The position numbers and the translations under genes were made by a program. The notes below the pieces were generated by a model. It was given only the letters and a program-made list of their open reading frames with translations. It was not told where the DNA came from and searched no databases. A stretch of 64,000 nt of DNA from Enterobacter cloacae (GTDB lineage: Bacteria; Pseudomonadota; Gammaproteobacteria; Enterobacterales; Enterobacteriaceae): positions 1,798,001 through 1,862,000 of the forward strand of contig AP022133.1 in NCBI GenBank assembly GCA_014169315.1, in the 5' to 3' direction. This document shows, in pieces, positions 53,801-64,000 of the stretch (position 1 is its first letter; every line of letters starts with the position of its first letter).

Positions 53801-55170
53801 TTACACCTGCGGGAAAATCAGCTCCAGAGCCTGTATCGAATCTTCCCAGTCGGCGCGTTCAAAAATACCTTGTTGCAAAAACGCCTCCAGCTGTGGCCAC
53901 AGGGTAATCGCTTTGTCGAGCATCGGGTCGCTGCCTTTGGCATACGCCCCCACGCTCACCAGATCGCGGTTGCGCTGGAAGCTGGAGAGCAGTTGTTTGA
54001 AGTTACGCACGCGGGCGTAGTGCTTCTCGGTTATCAATGCCGTCATTGCACGGCTGATTGATGCTTCAATATCGATGGCCGGATAGTGCCCGGCTTCGGC
54101 CAGACGGCGGGATAACACAATGTGACCGTCAAGGATCGCACGCGCAGAGTCGGCAATCGGGTCTTGCTGGTCATCGCCTTCGGTCAGAACCGTATAAAAA
54201 GCAGTGATTGAGCCACCGCCGCTGATGCCGTTCCCTGCACGTTCTACCAGAGCCGGGAGCTTAGCAAATACCGAAGGCGGGTAGCCTTTGGTGGCCGGTG
54301 GCTCACCGATCGCCAGCGCGATTTCACGCTGCGCCATGGCGTAACGGGTCAGGGAGTCCATGATCAGCAGCACGTGCTGCCCACGGTCACGAAAATCTTC
54401 TGCAATACGGGTGGCATACGCGGCACCCTGCATACGCAGTAACGGTGAAACATCCGCCGGTGCGGCGATGACCACCGAGCGGGCACGGCCTTCCGCACCC
54501 AGAATGTTTTCAATGAAGTCTTTCACTTCACGGCCACGTTCACCGATCAGGCCCACGACGATAACGTCTGCCTGGGTATAACGCGCCATCATGCCGAGCA
54601 GAACCGATTTACCCACGCCGGAACCGGCGAACAGGCCCATACGCTGCCCACGGCCCACCGTCAGCAGGGCGTTAATCGGGCGCACGCCGGTATCCAGAAC
54701 ATGCTCGATAGGGGTTCGCTGCAGGGGGTTAAACGGCTGGGTGATTAGCGCGCCGGTTTCAGTCGTATCGGGTGAGGGCAGGCCATCGAGCGGCTTGCCG
54801 CTTCCGTCCAGTACGCGGCCGAGCAGCGCAGGGCCAAGCGGCAGCTGTTTACCACTTTGCAGGCCATCGCCGCTGATGTTTTTGGCGTACACGCGCGCGC
54901 CGGGCAGAATGCCTTCCACTTCTTCAAGCGGCATCAGGAACAGACGCTGACCGTTAAAACCGACGACTTCGCTTTCCACTTCACGCGTTTCTTGCCCATC
55001 CTGGCGCTCAATCACGCAGGTCGCACCCAGCGGAAGTTGCAGACCGGTTGCTTCCAGCACCAGACCGGTGGCGCGCGTCAAGCGCCCGTAACGACGAACA
55101 GACGGCAGTTGTGCCATCTTTGCTTCAAAGTTATCGAGCGTGTTGAGCCAGCGCGTGAGGCGTGCAGTCA

Positions 55171-55171
<1 letters not shown>
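53801..55171 (-). CDS. fliI: Flagellum-specific ATP synthase FliI
   Basis: 456 residues from the ATG at 55171 ([13 protein letters not shown]), the family length. Walker A is [16 protein letters not shown], with [14 protein letters not shown] and [19 protein letters not shown]. Drives flagellar type III export. The start overlaps the fliH stop by one base. Confidence 0.97.
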
Positions 55172-58544
<3,373 letters not shown>

Positions 58545-58772
58545 TGCGCACCTCTTAAATCCTGGTGGTTTACGTTATTCGTGTAGAGAAACAAAACTGA
58601 CTCCCGGGTCGGCAAACACGACAAAAGTTCCATATTGATGGCCCTGCCATTATTTGATGATTCGGGATTTTCTATGCGTCAAATAACCTGGTTTTTTCAC
58701 GTTATTTACCGCCATTATCTTATTGACAAGCTGTTAGTCTTGACCGCGTAAAAAACCATCCAGGGGAGAGTC

Positions 58773-59087
58773 ATGGCTATACAGGGCATTGAAGGGGTAA
58801 TCAGTCAGTTGCAGGCAACGGCGATGACGGCCCGTAATCAGAACGTGGCAGCAGAACAGCCGGCCATCAGCTTTGCGGGGCAACTGCACGCCGCTCTTGA
58901 CCGTATCAGCGATACCCAGACCGCTGCGCGTACGCAGGCGGAAAAGTTCACCCTCGGTGAGCCGGGCGTGGCGCTAAACGATGTGATGACCGATTTGCAA
59001 AAAGCATCGGTCTCCCTGCAAATGGGGATCCAGGTGCGTAATAAGCTGGTGTCTGCGTATCAGGACATCATGTCCATGCAGGTGTAG
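58773..59087 (+). CDS. fliE: Flagellar basal-body protein FliE
   Basis: 104 residues, [21 protein letters not shown] at the start and [28 protein letters not shown] at the end. Connects the MS ring to the rod. Transcribed alone, divergent from fliF. Confidence 0.97.
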   Translation: MAIQGIEGVISQLQATAMTARNQNVAAEQPAISFAGQLHAALDRISDTQTAARTQAEKFTLGEPGVALNDVMTDLQKASVSLQMGIQVRNKLVSAYQDIMSMQV

Positions 59088-59162
59088 GCGCTTCATATCT
59101 TCTTCTGGCGGCTTCCGCGCTTTAATGCCACAATATTTTTTTCTTCGCATGCAGGAAAGATG

Positions 59163-59576
59163 ATGAAAAAAATAGCAATTATGGGTGCGCTGCTGGCACT
59201 GACCGGGTGCGCTCAGGTTGATAACTATCAGGACGTGATAAAACATCCTGTTCCGGCGCATCTGGCGGGATATTGGCAGTCAAAAGGGCCGCAGAGCAAA
59301 ATGGTCAGCCCGGAGGCGATTGCCACGCTGGTGGTGACGGAGGAGGGCGATACGCTGGATTGCCGTCAGTGGCAGCGCGTATTGGCCGTGCCGGGTAAAA
59401 TTATGCTGCGTTCAGAAAACTATTATAACGTGACCCGCAAGCTGGATATCTACCCGCTGGCGCGTGATGGCCTGACGCTTGAGTATGATGGTATGGTGTT
59501 GCAGAAGGTTGACCGCCCAACGGTGGAATGCGCAGATTATCTGAGCAAAAACCCGCTGGAGAGTAAGCTGCCCTGA
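59163..59576 (+). CDS. yedD: Lipoprotein YedD
   Basis: 137 residues; signal peptide with lipobox MKKIAIMGALLALTGC, so lipid is attached to Cys16. Matches E. coli YedD. Envelope lipoprotein of unknown function. ATGs at 59160 and 59163 are both possible; AGGAAAG precedes. yedE and yedF, which follow in E. coli, are absent between yedD and fliE. Confidence 0.92.
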   Translation: MKKIAIMGALLALTGCAQVDNYQDVIKHPVPAHLAGYWQSKGPQSKMVSPEAIATLVVTEEGDTLDCRQWQRVLAVPGKIMLRSENYYNVTRKLDIYPLARDGLTLEYDGMVLQKVDRPTVECADYLSKNPLESKLP

Positions 59577-59589
59577 GGGTAAAAGCAAA

Positions 59590-59613
59590 ACGGCAACCTT
59601 GTTGCCGTTTTTT
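59590..59613 (+). terminator. Terminator after yedD
   Basis: ACGGCAAC (59590-59597) pairs with GTTGCCGT (59601-59608) and is followed by a T-run. It lies 14 bases after the yedD stop. Confidence 0.8.
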
Positions 59614-59623
59614 GTGTTTTCGT

Positions 59624-59642
59624 CCTCTCCCTGTGGGAGAGG
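59624..59642. repeat. Short inverted repeat of the CCTCTCCC-TGT-GGGAGAGG type
   Basis: A perfect 8-base stem with a 3-base loop, followed by ACGGGGTGAGGGC. This stem with its GGGGTGAGGG tail is a widespread intergenic element in Enterobacter and Klebsiella relatives, from memory. It lies between yedD and amyA. Confidence 0.55.
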
Positions 59643-59679
59643 GACGGGGTGAGGGCATCAGGCTGTACTTTTTCCAGCG

Positions 59680-61167
59680 CTACAGCACATCCTCTATTAC
59701 CCACACGCTCACACTTCCACCTTTGCAGGTAAACGTACCTTCACCGTCCGCCGCTGTTATGACGCTTTCTTCGCAATTGCCCAGAAAATCACGCCACGTT
59801 CTGTTGCCGTAGTTTTCCCCGAGACAAATGACTTTCTCACCATCATCACCATTGGAAAGCACCACCACACAACCGGGATCGTCCTCGGTGCCGCTGCGGC
59901 TAAAGGCGATACAGTTAGGATGGTCAAAAAACAGCGTCTGAACGCCGTGGGCAAAGCGCTGGCGCGCCAGAATCAGCTCGTGAAGCTGTTCAATAACCGG
60001 CATATCAATGTGATACGTTTTACCGTCGCCCCCGGTATCGTCATAGCGTGCGCCGAACAGATCCGGATAAAACACGCTCGGCACACCGTTTTCCCGCAGC
60101 AGGATCAGCGCATACGCCAGCGGTTTAAACCAGGCTTCAACCGGCGCTTCCAGCGCCTGCAAAGGCTGGGTGTCGTGGTTGGCAACCAGCGTCACCGCAT
60201 GAAACGGATCGGCTTCCACCAGCGTGCCGGTGAAGATCTGGCTCATGTCATAGTTTCGCCCCTGGCGCGAAGCTTCATGAAATTTCATCTGCAGAGGGGC
60301 GTCGAACAGCATTGTTTTTCCGTCGACCTGGTTGATGTAATTCTGCAGTTTATCGACTTCATGCGACCAGTATTCGGCCACGATAAACAGCGGCTTACTG
60401 GCAACCTCCTGAACGTGTTCAATCCACTCCTTATAAAACCAGGCTGGAATGTGTTTTACCGCATCCAGACGAAAGCCGTCGCACTGTGTTTGCGCCATCA
60501 CCCAGCGCGCCCAGTATTTTAATTCCTCCGTAACGGCGTGATTGCGAAAATCGATATTTTCGCCCATCAGATAATCAAAATTACCCATTTCATCATCGAC
60601 CTGGTCATTCCAGCCTTCGCCAGTGTAGTCGTTGACGATTTTAAAGATGTTGTCTTCAGTGGGGTTTTCGATGTGGTCGATACCGCTGAAGCATTTAAAA
60701 TCCCAGATAAACTGTGAATATTGCCCGGCGCGGGCAGGGAAGGTGTAGCGCGTCCAGGCCTCGCATTCGATAACGTCATCATCGATTTGCGTACGATCCT
60801 GCTCGTTCACACGCTGCACGCGGATGGACTCTTTTTCATCTGCCCCCATTTTGTGGTTCACCACCACATCAAGCAGCACGGCGATTTGATTGCTCTTTAA
60901 GGCGTCGAGGGCTTCCAGAAGCTGGGGTTTATCACCGTATTTTGTCGCGATGCTGCCTTTCTGGTCGAATTCACCCAGGTCGAAAAGATCGTAAGAGTCG
61001 TATCCAACCGAATACCCGCCTGATGCGCCTTTATACGCCGGGGGTAACCAGATCATATTGACCCCAATTTCATTAAGATTAGGGGCCAGGGCCGTAATTT
61101 CTCGCCACAGTTCACCGCCAGCGGGGTAATACCAGTGAAAGCATTGCAGTAAGGTGGGATTGCGCAT
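59680..61167 (-). CDS. amyA: Cytoplasmic alpha-amylase AmyA
   Basis: 495 residues from the ATG at 61167 ([18 protein letters not shown]), the length of E. coli AmyA. GH13 motifs: [19 protein letters not shown] (catalytic Asp), FIVAEYW (Glu) and LVANHDTQ (Asp). No signal peptide. Degrades glycogen- or maltodextrin-type glucans in the cytoplasm. The location between the fli operons is that of E. coli. Confidence 0.96.
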   Translation of the reverse strand: MRNPTLLQCFHWYYPAGGELWREITALAPNLNEIGVNMIWLPPAYKGASGGYSVGYDSYDLFDLGEFDQKGSIATKYGDKPQLLEALDALKSNQIAVLLDVVVNHKMGADEKESIRVQRVNEQDRTQIDDDVIECEAWTRYTFPARAGQYSQFIWDFKCFSGIDHIENPTEDNIFKIVNDYTGEGWNDQVDDEMGNFDYLMGENIDFRNHAVTEELKYWARWVMAQTQCDGFRLDAVKHIPAWFYKEWIEHVQEVASKPLFIVAEYWSHEVDKLQNYINQVDGKTMLFDAPLQMKFHEASRQGRNYDMSQIFTGTLVEADPFHAVTLVANHDTQPLQALEAPVEAWFKPLAYALILLRENGVPSVFYPDLFGARYDDTGGDGKTYHIDMPVIEQLHELILARQRFAHGVQTLFFDHPNCIAFSRSGTEDDPGCVVVLSNGDDGEKVICLGENYGNRTWRDFLGNCEESVITAADGEGTFTCKGGSVSVWVIEDVL

Positions 61168-61223
61168 GCACCATCTCCATGAGGTCGCGAAACTCAAGTA
61201 TGGCGTAGCGGGGGAATAAATGC

Positions 61224-61257
61224 CTGGCGAACGACGCGAGAGGAGTTCGTTCGCCAG
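61224..61257 (-). terminator. Hairpin after fliT
   Basis: CTGGCGAACGA (61224-61234) and TCGTTCGCCAG (61247-61257) form a perfect 11-base stem 8 bases past the fliT stop. The T-run on the minus strand is poor (GCATTTATT), so termination may be partial. Confidence 0.55.
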
Positions 61258-61265
61258 TAAAGTGG

Positions 61266-61637
61266 CTAACTGACTTCAGGATTACCTTGCGGAACCAGAA
61301 CGTGACCGCCCTGGTTGCTGTAGGTCGACAGAACGGTTTTTTGCATGGAGGATTGACCCACCAGCTTTGCCAGCTCATCCATTCTGGCTTGCAGCAACGT
61401 TTTAACCTGACTTTCATTATCCAGAATCACCCGTAGCGTCGGACGAAGCTGCTCCTGCAATTGTGCGGAAGGGGCGGTTTCCTGAGTGAGTCTGGCCAGA
61501 GAGTGCACCGCATTAACATAATCGGTTTCACAGGTGATGAGATCATCCCATAACCCCTGACGAGCAAGTCGCAGCATCAACTGGCTCTGCTCAAGGAGTT
61601 GTTGATAGAGAGAATAAAGTTGCGGTGCATTACTCAT
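61266..61637 (-). CDS. fliT: Flagellar chaperone FliT
   Basis: 123 residues, helical ([21 protein letters not shown]). Chaperone for FliD and anti-FlhDC factor. Overlaps the fliS stop by one base. Confidence 0.95.
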   Translation of the reverse strand: MSNAPQLYSLYQQLLEQSQLMLRLARQGLWDDLITCETDYVNAVHSLARLTQETAPSAQLQEQLRPTLRVILDNESQVKTLLQARMDELAKLVGQSSMQKTVLSTYSNQGGHVLVPQGNPEVS

Positions 61638-62047
61638 TAGACGGCGTCCTGAATCAGTTGTGGCGAACCGGCAACCTCCTTCCAGCCGTCAGCGATATTG
61701 CGCAGCAAGATTTCCACCTCTTCGATGGCGCTGGCATCATTATTCACGTTGGCATGCAGGAGTCGTCTTACCATATAGGCATAAAGGGCAATCAGATTTT
61801 GTGTCAGCTCATCACCATTCCCTTCAACCAGGCCGATTTTGAGCCCGTTTTCGATAATGTTGATGGCTTTTGAAAGCGCCAGCCCTTTTGCCGGGATGTT
61901 GCCGTCCTGCAGAAACAGACGCGCGCGTACCAGCGCGCTGAGGGCTCCATCAAATAGCATGATAACCAGCTGATGCTGGCTGGCGCTCATCACCGCGCTT
62001 TCAACTTCTATTTTTGCGTAGGCTTGCGTGCCTTTTGCGCCGTACAT
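61637..62047 (-). CDS. fliS: Flagellin chaperone FliS
   Basis: 136 residues. [36 protein letters not shown] is the FliS signature. Binds FliC C-terminus before export. Follows fliD by 30 bases. Confidence 0.96.
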   Translation of the reverse strand: MYGAKGTQAYAKIEVESAVMSASQHQLVIMLFDGALSALVRARLFLQDGNIPAKGLALSKAINIIENGLKIGLVEGNGDELTQNLIALYAYMVRRLLHANVNNDASAIEEVEILLRNIADGWKEVAGSPQLIQDAV

Positions 62048-62077
62048 GTTATCCCCCTCGGGTCTGGTTAGCGTTTA

Positions 62078-63487
62078 CTACTTGCTTGACGAGCTGGTAT
62101 CAAACTGCTGCGTCAGGTAGCTGCTGGTGTTGTTCAGCGAGGTCATCATGATGTCCAGTTGGGTAAACTGGGCTTTATACTGTGCAACTGTCGCATCGAT
62201 GCGATCGCTCACGGCGTTGTACTGATCCGTCAGCTTGTTCAGCGTTTTGCTGACACCATCTTTTGCTGCCTGAATAATGCCTTTGCTGGACAGCCAGTCA
62301 GTCATGTGAGTCGCCATGTTGGTAGTGATACCGGTGGTTTTACCGTCACCCACCACCAGGTCTTTCACAGCCTGCGAGTTATTGGTCAGCGCAGTTTGCA
62401 GCTTGGTGTTGTCCAGCTGCAGCTTACCGGTAGACGGATCGGAGGTAATGCCCACCTGCGACAGCGTTTTATAGGCCGTTCCACCTACTGAGGTGCTCAG
62501 CATGGTTTTCAGCTGAGTCTGAATCGTACGCAGCGTGCTGTCACCCAGCAGAGCGCCGTTGTTGGCATCCTGCGTGGAACCTACATCCACTGCCGTATAC
62601 TTGGTCAGCGCGGCAAAGCTGTCCTGGAGGGTGTTGTAGGCATCAACCCATGCTTTAATCGTGGTTGATGCTTTAGACGTATCCTTGCTGATCGTCAGCG
62701 TCTGGTTACCGCTCGTCACATCGTTCAGGTTCAGGGTGATATCTTCCAGCGCATCACTGATAGTGTTGCTGCTGTTTTCGATATCAACGTTGTTAACCTT
62801 CAGCTTTGCGTTTTGCGCGGTCACGCTTTCGCTCATACCGTTGCTGGCGTCGGTATTGGTACCGTTGTAACCCATGAAGGACTGCAGGGCACTGTCACCA
62901 CTTACGCCAATGCTAACGGCATTTGCAGAACCGGTATTGGTTGAGGTAATGGACAGACGGTACTGACCATTGCCAACGTTGATAATACTGGCGCTCACAC
63001 CCGCTTCAGCTTTGTTGATCGCATCGCGGATACCGGTTAACGATGAGTTTGCTGCGCTGATGCCGATGCTTACCGGCGGTTTACCATTACCGGCGGTAAA
63101 GGTGATTGTGCTGTCAGCCGAAGCGATAGCGGTTGTGTTATCCGCCCGGGTATTTTTCGTGGTCAGCGTCTGCGCCTGTGCCAGCTGTGACACGCTGATG
63201 GTGTATTTCCCGGCAATCGCACTCCCGGTCGTGGTTGCACTAAACGCGGTGGTGCTGCTTGCCGTGCTGGTCGCGGTAAACAGGTCGGCGTTATTTAGCG
63301 CGGTGTTGGCCGTCTGAAACGCTGCCAGCGAACTATTTAACGTGCCGTAGGCGCTGAGCTTGGCGGTATAGGAGGTCTGCTGTTTGGAGATCGGCGTCAA
63401 CTGTGCTTTTTCCGCAGTCGTCAGGCTATCCAGAATGTCCGCTAACTTTAGGCCCGAACCGATTCCCAATGATGAAATACTTGCCAT
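62078..63487 (-). CDS. fliD: Flagellar cap protein FliD
   Basis: 469 residues; MASISSLGIGSGLKLADILDSL at the start and LTDQYNAVSDRIDATVAQYKAQFTQLDIMMTSLNNTSSYL at the end are the conserved coiled coils; the middle is variable. Forms the filament cap and helps FliC fold. First gene of fliDST, with a sigma-28 promoter upstream at 63530. Confidence 0.97.
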   Translation of the reverse strand: MASISSLGIGSGLKLADILDSLTTAEKAQLTPISKQQTSYTAKLSAYGTLNSSLAAFQTANTALNNADLFTATSTASSTTAFSATTTGSAIAGKYTISVSQLAQAQTLTTKNTRADNTTAIASADSTITFTAGNGKPPVSIGISAANSSLTGIRDAINKAEAGVSASIINVGNGQYRLSITSTNTGSANAVSIGVSGDSALQSFMGYNGTNTDASNGMSESVTAQNAKLKVNNVDIENSSNTISDALEDITLNLNDVTSGNQTLTISKDTSKASTTIKAWVDAYNTLQDSFAALTKYTAVDVGSTQDANNGALLGDSTLRTIQTQLKTMLSTSVGGTAYKTLSQVGITSDPSTGKLQLDNTKLQTALTNNSQAVKDLVVGDGKTTGITTNMATHMTDWLSSKGIIQAAKDGVSKTLNKLTDQYNAVSDRIDATVAQYKAQFTQLDIMMTSLNNTSSYLTQQFDTSSSSK

Positions 63488-63529
63488 ATTTATTCCTTAA
63501 TGTATCGACACGTAGAACGAATAATGGGG

Positions 63530-63556
63530 TTATCGGCCTCAACAGGGGAAAGTTTA
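63530..63556 (-). promoter_or_regulatory. Sigma-28 promoter of fliDST
   Basis: On the minus strand TAAA (63556-63553), 15 bases, then GCCGATAA (63537-63530) matches the FliA consensus without a mismatch. It lies 43 bases before the fliD ATG. Confidence 0.9.
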
Positions 63557-63649
63557 CGATTAATTTCTTTTTTCTAATGGCAGGAATAAGGCATATAGAG
63601 AAGAGTATTTCTGTGGCTAAAAAAATTATCGAGATCCTGAAAAAAAATC

Positions 63650-63676
63650 TAAAGGTTGTTTTGGGGCAGACGATAA
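63650..63676 (+). promoter_or_regulatory. Sigma-28 promoter of fliC
   Basis: TAAA (63650-63653), 15 bases, then GACGATAA (63669-63676): the FliA consensus with one change (GCCG to GACG). Transcription would start near 63683, 70-75 bases before the fliC ATG. Confidence 0.85.
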
Positions 63677-63756
63677 CACCTTTGACGGCGATGAAGCCGA
63701 AGGGTGGAAACCCAAATCTAACCAAACAGATTTGATGAACAACAGGAAACGTAATC

Positions 63757-64000
63757 ATGGCACAAGTCATTAATACCAACAGCCTCTCGCTGATCACTCA
63801 GAACAACATCAACAAGAACCAGTCTGCTCTGTCTTCTTCTATCGAGCGTCTGTCTTCCGGTCTGCGCATCAACAGCGCAAAAGATGATGCTGCGGGCCAG
63901 GCGATTGCCAACCGCTTCACGTCTAACATCAAGGGTCTGACTCAGGCTGCACGTAACGCAAACGACGGTATCTCTCTGGCGCAGACCACTGAAGGCGCAC
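63757..64000 (+). CDS. fliC: Flagellin FliC, N-terminal part (cut by window edge)
   Basis: The ATG at 63757 opens 81 codons to the window edge: [20 protein letters not shown], then [31 protein letters not shown], the conserved D0/D1 N-terminal domain of enterobacterial flagellin. The variable D2/D3 region and C-terminus are outside the window. Filament subunit, exported by the flagellar type III apparatus, driven by the sigma-28 promoter at 63650. AGGAAAC ribosome binding site. Confidence 0.97.
   Translation, partial: MAQVINTNSLSLITQNNINKNQSALSSSIERLSSGLRINSAKDDAAGQAIANRFTSNIKGLTQAARNANDGISLAQTTEGA

Noticed and set aside
59624-59642. The CCTCTCCC/GGGAGAGG hairpin as a second yedD terminator
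   Set aside because: No T-run follows on either strand; the real terminator is at 59590-59613, and the hairpin looks like a dispersed intergenic repeat.

Overview
The window is chromosomal DNA from a motile member of the Enterobacteriaceae. Gene content fits the Enterobacter/Lelliottia/Leclercia/Citrobacter neighbourhood better than Escherichia. Most core proteins (Amn, ShiA, Nac, Cbl, MtfA, Dcm, Vsr, RcsA, FliC-FliR, AmyA) read as close relatives of their E. coli counterparts, but the genes between them differ. No integrase, transposase, plasmid or phage gene and no CRISPR array was seen.

Layout. (1) 1-2208: amn (cut by the window edge) and shiA. (2) 2209-10373, accessory region A: a gap with a candidate structured RNA, then six overlapping plus-strand genes (MFS transporter, DRE-TIM aldolase, an alpha/beta-hydrolase-fold protein lacking its whole catalytic triad, an isopropylmalate-dehydrogenase-like protein fused to a CinA-like domain, an RraA-like aldolase and a DUF6282-like metal hydrolase), then a convergent LysR gene. 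(3) erfK/ldtA. (4) 11482-22554, accessory region B, AT-richer. A first operon holds an intact hydrolase, an exported cyclophilin, a tautomerase-like protein, a metallo-beta-lactamase-fold enzyme and a membrane acyltransferase. A LysR gene follows, then a second operon of PrpD-like, GAPDH-like and aminoglycoside-phosphotransferase-like proteins and a 14-helix exporter. (5) 22684-25259: nac and cbl between two identical tRNA-Asn genes, with a sigma-54 promoter and an NtrC site before nac. (6) mtfA. (7) 26489-37562, an anaerobic fumarate module: class I fumarase, DASS dicarboxylate transporter, soluble three-domain fumarate reductase, ApbE flavin transferase, DcuR/DcuS and a divergent MurQ-like protein, with a perfect FNR box in the central divergent promoter. 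(8) 37577-47618: porin, drpB, yedJ, dcm-vsr, yedA, yedI, yodC, dgcQ, the DsrA small RNA, yodD, dsrB and rcsA. (9) 47915-64000: flagellar region IIIb (fliR to fliF on the minus strand, fliE on the plus strand), yedD, amyA, fliT, fliS, fliD and the start of fliC, with two clear sigma-28 promoters between fliD and fliC.

How it works together. The fumarate module reads as a complete unit: DcuSR senses C4-dicarboxylates, the DASS carrier exchanges them, fumarase interconverts malate and fumarate, and ApbE attaches FMN to the soluble reductase that uses fumarate as an electron sink. Regions A and B are the parts I cannot assign to a described pathway. A looks like catabolism or remodelling of a hydroxylated 2-oxo acid or dicarboxylate. 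B looks like synthesis and export, or uptake and breakdown, of an unknown small molecule. Both roles are inferences from family membership only.
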